This document shows, piece after piece, positions 19,592 through 29,140 of a DNA stretch of 64,000 bases (its first letter is position 1; every line of letters begins with the position of its first letter). The DNA is taken from the NCBI RefSeq assembly GCF_000307875.1, contig NZ_AJLS01000114.1, forward strand, positions 124,001-188,000, in the 5' to 3' direction. Under the pieces are notes generated by a model that was not told where the DNA came from, did not search any database, and saw nothing but the letters and a program-made list of their open reading frames with translations. The position numbers were made by a program, and so were the translations under genes. This DNA is from Neobacillus bataviensis LMG 21833. GTDB lineage: Bacteria > Bacillota > Bacilli > Bacillales > Cytobacillaceae.

Positions 19592-20593
19592 ATGAGCAAA
19601 TTATCGATTACGGCCTATACGTTTGGTGTGTTATTTTTCATAGTGAGTTGCTCATTTTCAATCTTCTATGGCATTAAGGTAGTGACCCATGACTTGCCAA
19701 GTGAGAAGAAGACGCAAGAAAAGTATAACTATCATTTTGTTCTTATTCCAGAAGAGCTTGATAATGAATATTGGCGTCTTGTCGAGAAGGGGGCAAAGGC
19801 AGCTGCTGAGGATTATGGGGTTATGCTGGAATACGTGGGGCCAAAACAGGCCAATATTGAGGATCACTTAAAAACGATTGAAATGTCGGCGGCCTCAAAA
19901 GTGGATGGAATCATGACCCAAGGTTTGAGTGACGAGCAATTCACACCGTTAATTAATCGGGTTGTTGAGAAGGGGATTCCCGTCATCACGGTTGATACCG
20001 ATGCCGCTAATAGTAACCGAAAGGCCTATATCGGAACCGACAATTATTATTCTGGATATTTGGCTGGGAAGGCATTAATTGCCGATACAAAGGGTAGAGC
20101 CAATGTTGCGATCATCACGGGGAGTTTTTATAAAAATCATCAGATCAAGCGCGTCCAGGGTTTTCAAGATGCGGTAAAGCCGGAAGAAAATATTCATATT
20201 ATTGATATACAAGAATCAGAAATTAGTAGAGTTCAAGCAGCCGAGAAGGCTTATCAAATCGTACAAGAACACCCTGAGGTCAATGCATTTTACGGGACAA
20301 GTGCCCTTGATGGGATTGGGATTGCCCAAGTGGTCAAAAAATATAGAAAGAACGAGCAAATCTATATTATGGGGTTTGATACCTTGCCGGAAACACTAAA
20401 TTACATTCGTGAAGGGATTATCAATGCCACCGTTGTACAGGAACCATTTGAAATGGGCTATGAATCAGTGAAAATGATGATTGATTTAATTGAAGGAAAA
20501 AAGGTTCCTTCCGTTATCCATACAAATACCAAGATTTTACGGGCAGGAGATTTACCACCCGCATCTCGGAAGCGAATGGAGGGGAACCATTAA
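19592..20593 (+). CDS. Membrane-anchored sugar-binding protein of a three-component sensor
   Basis: A 333-residue type I periplasmic-binding protein (ribose/galactose-binding fold) with an uncleaved-looking N-terminal hydrophobic anchor (about residues 6-28) and no lipobox. The fold is visible from [59 protein letters not shown] and [20 protein letters not shown]. The ATG at 19592 follows GGGGATGTT; an upstream ATG at 19559 lacks a ribosome site. Its stop overlaps the start of the kinase gene by one base, so it most likely binds external sugar and signals to that kinase, as in the AraPST and XylFII-LytS-YesN systems. Ligand inferred as galactose from the neighbours. Confidence 0.85.
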   Translation: MSKLSITAYTFGVLFFIVSCSFSIFYGIKVVTHDLPSEKKTQEKYNYHFVLIPEELDNEYWRLVEKGAKAAAEDYGVMLEYVGPKQANIEDHLKTIEMSAASKVDGIMTQGLSDEQFTPLINRVVEKGIPVITVDTDAANSNRKAYIGTDNYYSGYLAGKALIADTKGRANVAIITGSFYKNHQIKRVQGFQDAVKPEENIHIIDIQESEISRVQAAEKAYQIVQEHPEVNAFYGTSALDGIGIAQVVKKYRKNEQIYIMGFDTLPETLNYIREGIINATVVQEPFEMGYESVKMMIDLIEGKKVPSVIHTNTKILRAGDLPPASRKRMEGNH

Positions 20594-22047
20594 TGTTATT
20601 TCGAATCAGATCGAAATTGCTCCTTTATTTTATCGTTCTAGTTGTTTTGTTAACTTCCGTTGGGTTCATTTTTTACAACAGTAGTGAAAAACTTGTGAAT
20701 GAATATGATAATAGTTTTGAACGCTTCCTGCTGTTAAATGATATCTCACAACGAACAAATGTAATGACCGAAAAGCTGCATGCGTATATTTTAGATAAGG
20801 AAGAATCCTATTTAAAAGATTATCGTAAAGAAAAGGTAAAGCTGATCAGGGATCAAAAGAGACTCTATAAAGAAATGAATACCAACGATATTACCCTCAT
20901 CAATTATAAAAATATGATTGATAGCTTTTTAGATGAAGGGGATGCAACCGTTGGGGCTTTCCAGAAAGATGATATTAACCATTATTCCAATCATTTTAAT
21001 GAAGTGTTAAAAATTGCTGCTTTCCTGCAAGAGAGTACATTGGCGCTATTAAATAATAAATTAACGGACTATCAAAACTTTTACGACCAGATGGAAAAGC
21101 AAAACCATTATTATAAACTTATGTCCCTCTCTCTGTTTGCTGCGGCCTTCTTTCTTAGCACTTTGCTAGCGTTATGGATTTCCGGCGGAATCACCAAACC
21201 GATTAGTCTATTATCTAAAGCAGCTAAGGAAATTTCTAAAGGGAATTTGTCGGGAGCGGATATTAAAATTACGACAAAGGACGAACTGAAGCCGCTAACA
21301 GAGACTTTTAACCAGATGCGGACGAATCTCAGACATCTTGTTACGGAAATTAAACAAAAGTCAGAATTAGATAAACTGTTAAAAGAATTGGAGTTACGTA
21401 GTTTGCAAAATCAAATCAATCCTCATTTTCTGTTCAATACGTTGAATACGGTTTCAAAAATGGCGTATTTGGAAGAGGCAGAACAGACTTCGCGGTTGAT
21501 CGTATCTGTGGCTGCATTACTGCGCTATAATCTCAGTGATTTCAATAAAGCCTCTACCCTGAGAGAGGAAGTGCGGATTGTAAAGGAGTATTTTTTTATC
21601 CAGCAAACAAGATTTGGCGAACGGATTGAATTTGTAACGGACATCGACGACAGTTGTTTAGATATTGAAATTCCAAGTCTAATTCTCCAGCCGCTGGTTG
21701 AAAATGCCTTTATTCATGGGGTTGAATCGTATGAAGAAAATGCGGAAATCCGTCTCCATATTTACCGGCAACAAGACCGGATTCATGTAGAAGTGATTGA
21801 TAATGGGGATGGAATGGATGAGTCGACTAAAAAGAGATTGCTCACCTATGTCGAGGGGACGGAAGCGGAAGAGATATCCGAACCGGAAAAATCAAAGGGT
21901 CACTCAACGGGTATTGGCGTAAAAAATGTGATTAGACGGCTCCAGCTCTTTTACCAGCGGAACGACATTGTCGAAATTGAATCCGAATTGAAAAAGGGCA
22001 CCAATTTTAGACTGACGATTCCTAATGTGGCAAAGGGAGGAAGCTAG
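20593..22047 (+). CDS. LytS/YesM-type sensor histidine kinase
   Basis: A 484-residue membrane kinase. One transmembrane helix is at about residues 9-28 and a second at about 177-200, with an extracytoplasmic helical domain between them. A HAMP domain follows (about 200-255), then the His_kinase domain with [10 protein letters not shown], phospho-acceptor H278, and a HATPase domain with ENAFIHG and [20 protein letters not shown] precedes the ATG. The start overlaps the stop of the binding-protein gene (TAATG) and the response regulator follows at once. It probably reads the sugar state of the binding protein and phosphorylates the YesN-like regulator. Confidence 0.93.
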   Translation: MLFRIRSKLLLYFIVLVVLLTSVGFIFYNSSEKLVNEYDNSFERFLLLNDISQRTNVMTEKLHAYILDKEESYLKDYRKEKVKLIRDQKRLYKEMNTNDITLINYKNMIDSFLDEGDATVGAFQKDDINHYSNHFNEVLKIAAFLQESTLALLNNKLTDYQNFYDQMEKQNHYYKLMSLSLFAAAFFLSTLLALWISGGITKPISLLSKAAKEISKGNLSGADIKITTKDELKPLTETFNQMRTNLRHLVTEIKQKSELDKLLKELELRSLQNQINPHFLFNTLNTVSKMAYLEEAEQTSRLIVSVAALLRYNLSDFNKASTLREEVRIVKEYFFIQQTRFGERIEFVTDIDDSCLDIEIPSLILQPLVENAFIHGVESYEENAEIRLHIYRQQDRIHVEVIDNGDGMDESTKKRLLTYVEGTEAEEISEPEKSKGHSTGIGVKNVIRRLQLFYQRNDIVEIESELKKGTNFRLTIPNVAKGGS

Positions 22048-22048
22048 C

Positions 22049-23644
22049 TTGTTGAAAATTCTCATTGTGGATGATGAAGTCCTTGAACGAAAAGCATTAA
22101 CGAAAATAATTAACAGCTCTGTGGAAGACGTAATCGTGATTGGAGAGGCTCCAAATGGCAGAAAGGCGATTGAAATGGCGGTGGAGCATCGGCCGGATAT
22201 TATTTTTATGGATATTAAAATGCCCGGCATTGATGGTGTCCAAGCGGTCAAGGAAATCAAAAAACTGGATTCCCGCGTTCGGTTTATCATGGTTTCCGCC
22301 TTTAACACGTTTGAATATGCCAAGGAAGTCATGCAGCAGGGGGTCAAGGAGTACCTATTAAAGCCAAGCAGTAAAGAGGATATTCTTGCAGCGGTAGAGC
22401 GCATTTCGGGCGAAATTCTGGAGGAACACAGGCAGAAAGAAGAGCAGCAAAGCTTGCGAGAAAATTTGGATCGAGCCGTTTCAATTGCGCAAAAGGAGTG
22501 GGTCACTTCCTTACTGATGAATCAAGTTCAAGATATGACATTTGATGACTGGGGCCAGCTATTAGGGGTTGAAATCATTTCCGGACATGTGATGCTTTTT
22601 TCTTTTCAGCCAATAGGAAGTACGGAACTTTCCTCAACGGAAAAGCAGGCCTGGTTTTCATGGTTTAAAGCTGCCGTTAAGTCTAATGTGAAAAAATATC
22701 AAGTCATGGTTGGGTCAATCACAGATGGACAAGTACCGGTTTTATTTTTATATAAAAAAACAACGGAAAAACTGCATTTTAGATCAAATGCACAGTCCAT
22801 TATTGAAAATCTGCTTACTCTTTTTAATCAGGAGCGGTTCAACGCTGAATTAAGGATTGGTGTCGGACTCCCTTACAATCATGCGAATGAGCTCAATAAA
22901 TCCTATCATGAAGCTGTTTTAGCACTTGGGCAGCTGGTAAAAATGCCAAATCGGAAATATTTATTTTGCGAAAAACAGGGACTCGCTCTTTCTGCGGAAG
23001 CTCCTACAAAATCAGCTGTTCTAGAAATAGAGAAAAAGCTACTAGATGCAGTTCGGCAGGGAGACGTCAATCAGGTTCTTTTAACATTTGATACGTTTGT
23101 TACCAAGCTTAAAGACAATCCGCATGTCAAAGCACCAATGGTGAAAAAGTCCTTTGATGAATTGTTTATTCTCATTTCCCGTATGCTTCATGATCTGGGA
23201 ATCAGCACTGAACAGACACAGGTACATAATGAATTTGAAGATATTCAGGTGATGATTGAAAAGGGAAAATCCCATCTTGTGGCAATCGTCCAACAGGTTC
23301 AGGTATGGCGGAACAATCACGCAAAGGGAATGCTCCATAAGGCAAAAGAATATATTGAACATCATTATGACAATTCGATTACTTTGGAATTAGTGGCCGA
23401 ATTTGTGGAGCTTAGCCCGTTTTATTTAAGCAAGTTATTTAAAGACCGCTTTGGGATGACCTTTATTGATTATTTAACGGAAATTAGAATTAATCATGCC
23501 AAAAAGGAAATGGTCAATCCAGGGAAAAGCCTGAAGGAAATCTGCTATTCAGTAGGGTATAAGGATCCGAATTATTTTAGCCGAGTATTTAAAAAGACAA
23601 CAGGATTATCCCCGACGGAATATCGAAAAGTAACGGTAAGTTAA
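22049..23644 (+). CDS. YesN-type response regulator with AraC helix-turn-helix
   Basis: A 531-residue regulator. The receiver domain (residues 1-120) begins LLKILIVDDEVLE and has the phospho-acceptor aspartate D55 in FMDIKMPG. A long linker region follows (about 130-420), then a C-terminal AraC DNA-binding domain (KEYIEHHYDNSITLELVAEFVELSPFYLSKLFK and YSVGYKDPNYFSRVFKK). The TTG at 22049 is chosen because GGGAGG lies eight to nine bases upstream; an in-frame ATG at 22025 lies inside the kinase gene. The likely target is the mglBAC promoter just downstream, from which it is separated by a terminator. Confidence 0.92.
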   Translation: MLKILIVDDEVLERKALTKIINSSVEDVIVIGEAPNGRKAIEMAVEHRPDIIFMDIKMPGIDGVQAVKEIKKLDSRVRFIMVSAFNTFEYAKEVMQQGVKEYLLKPSSKEDILAAVERISGEILEEHRQKEEQQSLRENLDRAVSIAQKEWVTSLLMNQVQDMTFDDWGQLLGVEIISGHVMLFSFQPIGSTELSSTEKQAWFSWFKAAVKSNVKKYQVMVGSITDGQVPVLFLYKKTTEKLHFRSNAQSIIENLLTLFNQERFNAELRIGVGLPYNHANELNKSYHEAVLALGQLVKMPNRKYLFCEKQGLALSAEAPTKSAVLEIEKKLLDAVRQGDVNQVLLTFDTFVTKLKDNPHVKAPMVKKSFDELFILISRMLHDLGISTEQTQVHNEFEDIQVMIEKGKSHLVAIVQQVQVWRNNHAKGMLHKAKEYIEHHYDNSITLELVAEFVELSPFYLSKLFKDRFGMTFIDYLTEIRINHAKKEMVNPGKSLKEICYSVGYKDPNYFSRVFKKTTGLSPTEYRKVTVS

Positions 23645-23658
23645 TTTTTGCAAAAAGA

Positions 23659-23695
23659 GGCCCATTCGCTGCAGTGCGAATGGGCCACTTTTTTT
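23659..23695 (+). terminator. Terminator of the sensing operon
   Basis: GGCCCATTCGC (23659-23669) pairs perfectly with GCGAATGGGCC (23676-23686), followed by seven T. Confidence 0.93.
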
Positions 23696-23791
23696 AAAAA
23701 ATTACAATTGTATTACAAAATAATCTAGATAATCACAAATATGTGCTATTGTTTGGAACTATTTCCATGGCGTCACCGATGTTACCATGTG

Positions 23792-23839
23792 TGTAAGGGT
23801 TTACATGAAGGCAAGTTAAGCGGTTTGAGAAGCCGCTTA
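23792..23839 (+). promoter_or_regulatory. cre-like site and leader stem upstream of mglB
   Basis: TGTAAGGGTTTACA (23792-23805) matches the CcpA cre consensus at 13 of 14 positions. TAAGCGG (23817-23823) and CCGCTTA (23833-23839) form a 7-bp stem in the presumed leader. I could not place the -35/-10 with confidence, which suits an activator-dependent promoter. Confidence 0.55.
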
Positions 23840-23877
23840 CCAGGGTCTTTACTAAATGGAAAAAGGAGAATGAGAAC

Positions 23878-24942
23878 ATGGGTAAGAAGAAAAAAGGGTT
23901 AATTTTATCTTTAACGGTTGCATCTAGTATTCTATTAGCTACTGGCTGCAGCAGTTCAACAAGCGGTTCGGATTCTGGTAAGAGTAAGGGAGGCAGCGAT
24001 CTTCCTGCTGTTGGGGCAACGATCTATAAGTTTGATGACAACTTTATGTCCTACGTGCGCCGTGCCATGGAAGATTCCGCAAAAGATAAAGTAAAACTGA
24101 TGTTGAATGACTCGCAAAATGACCAAGCTAAACAAATTGAGCAAGTGGATACGCTCATTGCCAAAGGTGCAAAATCTTTAGCTATTAACCTTGTTGATCC
24201 AAAAGCTGCGCAAACGATTGTGGACAAAGCGAAGCCAAAAAATATTCCTGTTATCTTCTTTAACAAAGAGCCGGATGCAAGTGTATTAAAGGGTTATGAT
24301 AAAGCTTACTATGTGGGAACAACTTCTTCAGAATCAGGTGTCCTTCAAGGCGAATTAATCGCAAAGGCATGGGAAGCAAACAAAGATAAATATGATAAAA
24401 ACAAAGATGGCAAACTTCAATACGTATTACTAAAAGGTGAGCCAGGGCACCCAGATGCTGAAGCTCGTACGAAATTTGCTGTGGATACGGTAAAACAAAA
24501 AGGAATCCAAGTAGAAGAGTTAGCAATGGATACAGCGATGTGGGATGCAATGAAAGCAACTGAAAAAATGGATGCTTGGTTAGCAAAATACAGCGACAAA
24601 ATTGAATTTGTTATTGCCAACAACGACGGTATGGCACTAGGTGCGATTGCTTCGCTTGAAAAAGCAGGGTACTTCTCCGGTGATAAATATATGCCAGTTG
24701 TAGGTGTTGACGCCATTCCAGAAGCACTTGAAATGATTGAAAAAGGAAAAATGGTTGGTTCGATTTTAAATGATGCGAAAAACCAAGGGAAAGCAACTGT
24801 TGAGCTTGCTGCAAACGCTGCAAAAGGTAAAGACGTATTAGATGGAACGGAGTGGAAGCTGGACGATAAGAAAGCCGTTCGTGTTCCTTATGTTGAGGTA
24901 ACAAAGGATAACATCCAAGTTGGTAAGGACGCTTACAAGTAA
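23878..24942 (+). CDS. mglB: Galactose/methyl-galactoside ABC transporter substrate-binding lipoprotein
   Basis: A 354-residue lipoprotein. The signal peptide ends at a lipobox (LLATGC, lipid-bound C24) followed by a Ser/Gly linker. The mature part is a type I sugar-binding protein similar to Mgl[71 protein letters not shown], a Ca-binding-like [13 protein letters not shown] loop, and [16 protein letters not shown]-galactose or glucose is the likely ligand. GGAG precedes the ATG. It is separated from mglA by 384 bases of structured repeats and a hairpin, which should raise its expression over the membrane components. Confidence 0.92.
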   Translation: MGKKKKGLILSLTVASSILLATGCSSSTSGSDSGKSKGGSDLPAVGATIYKFDDNFMSYVRRAMEDSAKDKVKLMLNDSQNDQAKQIEQVDTLIAKGAKSLAINLVDPKAAQTIVDKAKPKNIPVIFFNKEPDASVLKGYDKAYYVGTTSSESGVLQGELIAKAWEANKDKYDKNKDGKLQYVLLKGEPGHPDAEARTKFAVDTVKQKGIQVEELAMDTAMWDAMKATEKMDAWLAKYSDKIEFVIANNDGMALGAIASLEKAGYFSGDKYMPVVGVDAIPEALEMIEKGKMVGSILNDAKNQGKATVELAANAAKGKDVLDGTEWKLDDKKAVRVPYVEVTKDNIQVGKDAYK

Positions 24943-24946
24943 GAAA

Positions 24947-25059
24947 AGCGGAAGCGCCTTGAACAGGGGCGACAGGCATAAGACGAGCCGGCGAGAAGGC
25001 TGCTTTTTAGCCTTCTTGACGGATTGGCCTATGACCCCGAGCCCCTAGGCGCTGAAGCT
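24947..25059 (+). repeat. Structured intergenic repeat, copy 1 (GCGGAAGCGCC ... GGCGCTGAAGCTGGACA)
   Basis: The ends pair as GCGCC/GGCGC, inside them GGGGC/GCCCC, and at the centre AGAAGGCT/AGCCTTCT with a TTTTT-containing loop. From memory, such GGAAGCGCC...GGCGCTGAAGC units recur between genes of Bacillaceae. It starts five bases after the mglB stop. A further GCTGAAGCTGGACA follows at about 25074. Confidence 0.65.
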
Positions 25060-25119
25060 GGACAGTAAGAAATGCTGAAGCTGGACAATAAGATTTAGCA
25101 GATGCCTAGATAGTTAGAT

Positions 25120-25238
25120 GAAGAGGAAGCGCCAGTCCTGGGGCCGGAGATTTTAAAGCCCCAAGGCGCTCTTCGAACGAAGGAAAAGATTCTGCTTTTC
25201 CTTCGTTCGGGGTATTGCTTCTAATTGAAGCTGGACAA
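25120..25238 (+). repeat. Structured intergenic repeat, copy 2, with perfect 15-bp hairpin
   Basis: AAGCGCC...GGGGC pairs with GCCCCAAGGCGCT, then CGAACGAAGGAAAAG pairs perfectly with CTTTTCCTTCGTTCG (about 25174-25209). It ends TGAAGCTGGACA, like copy 1. No T run follows the long stem, so it looks like an mRNA stabiliser or processing site, not a terminator. Confidence 0.6.
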
Positions 25239-25266
25239 CGACCGAATAAAAAGATTATTTCAATAG

Positions 25267-25301
25267 ATATGGGACTCACATTCAAAGTCTCATATTTTTT
25301 A
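25267..25301 (+). terminator. Intercistronic terminator-like hairpin before mglA
   Basis: ATATGGGACT pairs with AGTCTCATAT (one G-U pair), followed by six T, 26 bases before the mglA start. It would attenuate mglAC relative to mglB. Confidence 0.75.
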
Positions 25302-25326
25302 AATGGGTAAGCGAGGAGGTTCGCAC

Positions 25327-26829
25327 ATGTCTGAAGCGAGTACAACCAATTTACTTGAAATGCAAAGTATCACCAAACGATTTCCCGGTGTAATCGCCCT
25401 CAATAATGTATCACTCAAGGTTAAGGCTGGATCCGTACATGCCTTAATGGGCGAAAATGGGGCAGGAAAGTCAACATTAATGAAGTGTTTATTTGGGATT
25501 TATTCGATGGATGAAGGCAAAATTCTTTTTGAAGGAAAAGAAGTGGCATTTGCAAATTCAAAGCAGGCGCTTGAAAGCGGTGTGTCGATGGTGCACCAGG
25601 AATTGAACCAGGTACGGCAGCGCAATGTCATGGATAATATTTGGCTTGGCCGGTATCCGAAAAAAGGTGTCTTCATTGATGAGAAGAAAATGTATGAGGA
25701 CACAAAAGCGATTTTCAAAGGGCTTGATATTCAGATTGACCCGCACAGCAAAGTTAGCACCTTATCCGTATCGGAAATGCAAATGGTGGAAATCGCAAAG
25801 GCTGTCTCGTACGGTTCGAAAATCATCGTCATGGACGAACCAACATCATCCCTAACGGAAAATGAAGTGAACCATCTGTTCACCATCATTCGAAAACTAC
25901 AGAGCGACAATGTTGCCATCATCTATATTTCACACAAAATGGAAGAAATTCTGAAGATTTCCGATGAAGTGACAATTATGCGTGACGGCCAGTATATTGC
26001 AACGAAAAGTGCGAAGGATTTAACAACAGATGAAATCATCAAGTTGATGGTTGGACGTGATTTGTCACAGCGCTTCCCTGAAAAAATAAACAAGCCGGGA
26101 GAAATGATCCTGAAGGTATCTGATTTGACGGCGGAAACGCAGCCTTCTTTTTCAGAGGTAAGCTTTGAGTTAAGGAAAGGTGAAATTTTAGGAATTGCCG
26201 GTCTGGTTGGCTCTAAGCGAACCGAGGTACTTGAGTCCATCTTTGGGATGAGATCGTTAAAATCCGGAACGATTGAGTTGAATGGTAAGGTGGTAAAAAA
26301 TCCTTCACCGCAGCACGCCATCAAAAACGGCTTTGCCCTTGTAACGGAAGAACGAAGAACGACCGGAATTTTCCCAGAGTTAAGCATCAGCTTCAATTCA
26401 ATTATCTCCAACATGGGGCATTATCGAAAAGGGCCATTCCTATCCGATGGAAAAGTAAAGGAAGATACACAATGGGTCATTGATTCCATGAAGGTGAAGA
26501 CGCCTACACAAAAAACATCGATTGGCAGCCTCTCGGGTGGTAACCAGCAGAAAGTTATTATTGGACGCTGGCTATTAACGAAGCCGGATGTATTATTGCT
26601 TGATGAACCAACACGGGGGATTGATGTTGGGGCAAAGTTTGAAATCTATCAACTTATTAACCAATTAGCTGCAGAAGGAAAGGGCATTATCATGATTTCT
26701 TCCGAAATGCCTGAGCTTTTAGGTGTATCTGATAGAATTTTAGTCATGAGTAATGGAAAAGCAGCTGGAATCGTAGAGACGGCCACAACCTCTCAGGAAG
26801 AAATCATGCGATTAGCAGCGTTGTATTAG
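25327..26829 (+). CDS. mglA: Galactose/methyl-galactoside ABC transporter ATP-binding protein
   Basis: A 500-residue protein with two ABC cassettes in tandem, as in MglA/RbsA/XylG. The first has the Walker A motif GENGAGKST and Walker [12 protein letters not shown]; its signature is LSVSEMQ, unlike the canonical LSGGQ. The second has the degenerate Walker A region GLVGSKRTE, a signature LSGGNQQK and Walker [18 protein letters not shown] 25327 is chosen because GAGGAGG lies directly upstream; the frame is open from 25303. MglC follows after 13 bases. Confidence 0.95.
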   Translation: MSEASTTNLLEMQSITKRFPGVIALNNVSLKVKAGSVHALMGENGAGKSTLMKCLFGIYSMDEGKILFEGKEVAFANSKQALESGVSMVHQELNQVRQRNVMDNIWLGRYPKKGVFIDEKKMYEDTKAIFKGLDIQIDPHSKVSTLSVSEMQMVEIAKAVSYGSKIIVMDEPTSSLTENEVNHLFTIIRKLQSDNVAIIYISHKMEEILKISDEVTIMRDGQYIATKSAKDLTTDEIIKLMVGRDLSQRFPEKINKPGEMILKVSDLTAETQPSFSEVSFELRKGEILGIAGLVGSKRTEVLESIFGMRSLKSGTIELNGKVVKNPSPQHAIKNGFALVTEERRTTGIFPELSISFNSIISNMGHYRKGPFLSDGKVKEDTQWVIDSMKVKTPTQKTSIGSLSGGNQQKVIIGRWLLTKPDVLLLDEPTRGIDVGAKFEIYQLINQLAAEGKGIIMISSEMPELLGVSDRILVMSNGKAAGIVETATTSQEEIMRLAALY

Positions 26830-26842
26830 GAGGCGGGGAGAA

Positions 26843-27865
26843 ATGAATACACAGGCTTCAAAGAAAGCAAATGTATCTAAATGGCTTGTTGATAATGTAA
26901 TATATGTAGTTTTAGTCCTTCTCGTAGTCGGGATTGTCTTTGCTTCTCCTGACTTTTTATCGATGACGAATTTAATCAATATTTTATCTCAATCATCGTC
27001 AAGGATTATTATTGCCCTTGGGGTTGCCGGGATTTTAATTACAGCTGGTACAGACCTTTCAGCGGGACGAATGGTTGGCCTTGCCGCCGTTATATCAGCA
27101 TCCATGCTGCAGGCTGGGGATTATGCTTACAAAATGTATCCCAACTTGCCTGAATTACCGCTTTTTGTCCCGATTATCATTGCAATGCTTGCAACAGGCT
27201 TTATTGCTGCATTAAACGGTGTGATTGTATCAAAATTTCACGTGCCGCCATTCATTGCGACACTAGGTATGATGATTGGTGTATACGGACTGACTTCGAT
27301 TTACTTTGACCGCCCGCCATATGGTGCACAGCCAATCGGCGGTTTAAGCGAAAAATTTACCACCTTTGCCCAGCGTGGATTAAAAATTGGTTCATATGAA
27401 TTCCCGTACCTTATTCTTTATGCCATTATTGTTTCGCTTATCATCTGGGTGATTTGGAATAAAACCCAGCTTGGTAAAAACATGTATGCGATTGGCGGAA
27501 ACCCGGAAGCGGCTAAAGTTTCGGGCGTAAACGTCGCAAGAAATCTGATCATTATTTACACGATTGCCGGTCTTCTTTACGGCTTAACTGGTACATTAGA
27601 AGCTGGGCGTGTTGGCAGTGCAACGAACAACACAGGTAATATGTATGAATTAGATGCGATTGCGGCCTGCGTAGTCGGTGGAGTATCACTATCTGGCGGG
27701 ATTGGAACCGTCCCTGGCGTTATCACAGGGGTATTGATTTTCCAAGTTATCAACTACGGACTAGCGTTCCTAGGCGTAAGCCCATACATCCAATTCATCG
27801 TAAAAGGCCTAATCATCATCGTCGCCGTCGCCTTCGACATGCGCAAACACGCCAAGAAAAAATAA
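26843..27865 (+). CDS. mglC: Galactose/methyl-galactoside ABC transporter permease
   Basis: A 340-residue membrane protein of the branched-chain/sugar permease family (MglC/RbsC type) with about eight to ten hydrophobic segments. Conserved segments are GVAGILITAGTDLSAGRMVGLAAV (about residues 60-83), the cytoplasmic coupling region NMYAIGGNPEAAKVSGVNV and the C-terminal CVVGGVSLSGGIGTVPGVITG. GGAGGCGGGG precedes the ATG. It completes the mglBAC importer; the repeat-derived terminator follows. Confidence 0.95.
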   Translation: MNTQASKKANVSKWLVDNVIYVVLVLLVVGIVFASPDFLSMTNLINILSQSSSRIIIALGVAGILITAGTDLSAGRMVGLAAVISASMLQAGDYAYKMYPNLPELPLFVPIIIAMLATGFIAALNGVIVSKFHVPPFIATLGMMIGVYGLTSIYFDRPPYGAQPIGGLSEKFTTFAQRGLKIGSYEFPYLILYAIIVSLIIWVIWNKTQLGKNMYAIGGNPEAAKVSGVNVARNLIIIYTIAGLLYGLTGTLEAGRVGSATNNTGNMYELDAIAACVVGGVSLSGGIGTVPGVITGVLIFQVINYGLAFLGVSPYIQFIVKGLIIIVAVAFDMRKHAKKK

Positions 27866-27870
27866 CCAAA

Positions 27871-27938
27871 AGGGTGTCAAGGCAATGGTGCCTGACACCC
27901 TTTAGTAGTTGCCGGTAGTGTTAATGGTGTCAGGCACC
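27871..27938. repeat. Repeat cluster: hairpin plus solo GGTGTCAGGCACC
   Basis: GGTGTCAAGGC (27873-27883, with one extra A) faces GGTGCCTGACACC (27887-27899) to make a terminator-like hairpin ending CCCTTT, and a third core in plus orientation lies at 27926-27938, 13 bases from the yeiH stop. Confidence 0.8.
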
Positions 27939-27950
27939 ATTTCTACTCTT

Positions 27951-29012
27951 TTAAGCAATAAAATAGGAAATAACTGAAAGTATAACAGATGTGATTAACA
28001 TGGCAATCAGCGGACGTGCAGCCTTTGTTCGGAGATCGCGTAGGCTTACATTCAAGCCAAGACCGACCATTGCTGTTGTCAGAATAAAGGTAGTGGCGTT
28101 TGCAACCACATCCATGGCAGCTTTTGATACCGGAATAGATTTACCAAGAACATAACTTCCAAACAAACTCATCAATATAAAACCAATTAGAAACCAAGGA
28201 AATTCAATTTTTGTATCCCCAGCGCTCCCGGAACTTTTTCTTTTTACCCAATACATTAAGATAAAGCATAATGGAACAAGCAGCAGCACCCGGCCTAATT
28301 TTGCCAAAAGGGCAATGGCTAACCCATCCGGACCTGCCGGAGCCCCGGCTAAAGCGACATGGGCAATTTCGTGAAGGCTGATCCCGCTCCAAATTCCATA
28401 ATCTATCGCCGATAACGGAAGGAAAGGTCTTAGAATCGTATAGGTAATCGAAAAAATTGTCCCAACCAATGCAATAATTCCTACACCAATGGCTGTGTCT
28501 TCATCTTTGGCTTTTACAATTGGTGAAACGGCTGCAATTGCTGCCGCCCCACACACTCCAGTACCGACACCAAGGAGCAGGACGAGTGAGCTTTCAGCTT
28601 TCAGCAATTTTCCCAGCCAAACGGTAAAAAGAATAGCAAAGACAATGACACCTACATCACGTGCAAGCAAACCTAGTCCTTGATGAAGCACGATATCAAT
28701 ATTAAGTTTTAATCCGTATAAAATAATTGCAAAACGTAAAAACCGCTTCGATGAAAATTGAATCCCCGTGCGCAATTTTTCAGGATAACCGAAAAATTGT
28801 CGATACATGACCGCAATCACAATGGCACATGCGAGTGGCCCCACATGATCAAAGCCAGGGACTTTTGATAATATATAGCCGAATACCGCTATAATTACGG
28901 TAAAGGTAATTCCTGCAAACCATAACCATCCGGAAGGCTTAGGTTCCGGCCTTTTTTGCTGTTGTTCGGCCAGTTCATTCATAGATAAACCTTTGGCACT
29001 TTGGCTCCCCAT
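27951..29012 (-). CDS. YeiH-family (UPF0324) putative anion exporter
   Basis: A 353-residue integral membrane protein with about ten hydrophobic segments of the YeiH/UPF0324 family, annotated as putative sulfate exporters. Conserved stretches are GVGTGVCGAAAIAAVSPIVKAKDEDTA and SGISLHEIAHVALAGAP. The start has GAGGTGAT upstream. It is divergent from a LysR regulator with a 128-base spacer, a usual arrangement for this family, which suggests LysR-controlled expression, perhaps linked to sulfur metabolism. Transport substrate is not proven. Confidence 0.85.
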   Translation of the reverse strand: MGSQSAKGLSMNELAEQQQKRPEPKPSGWLWFAGITFTVIIAVFGYILSKVPGFDHVGPLACAIVIAVMYRQFFGYPEKLRTGIQFSSKRFLRFAIILYGLKLNIDIVLHQGLGLLARDVGVIVFAILFTVWLGKLLKAESSLVLLLGVGTGVCGAAAIAAVSPIVKAKDEDTAIGVGIIALVGTIFSITYTILRPFLPLSAIDYGIWSGISLHEIAHVALAGAPAGPDGLAIALLAKLGRVLLLVPLCFILMYWVKRKSSGSAGDTKIEFPWFLIGFILMSLFGSYVLGKSIPVSKAAMDVVANATTFILTTAMVGLGLNVSLRDLRTKAARPLIAMLITSVILSVISYFIA

Positions 29013-29140
29013 ATCCTATCACCTCAGTTAATTTTTCTCTCCATAGAATACTCCTGAATTGTGTATAAGTAAAATAAAGATATACAATAGGAATAATAAG
29101 TAAATTGATATAAACAAAAAAGACGAATGGAGGAGACACA

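Noticed and set aside
21904..22506. 200-codon open frame on the minus strand
   Set aside because: It lies opposite the kinase and response regulator genes, is rich in Ser/Ile from antisense reading, and has no ribosome site or family resemblance.
24947..25238. A small protein or sRNA gene in the mglB-mglA gap
   Set aside because: No open frame with a ribosome site was found and no promoter could be placed; nested stems explain the sequence better.
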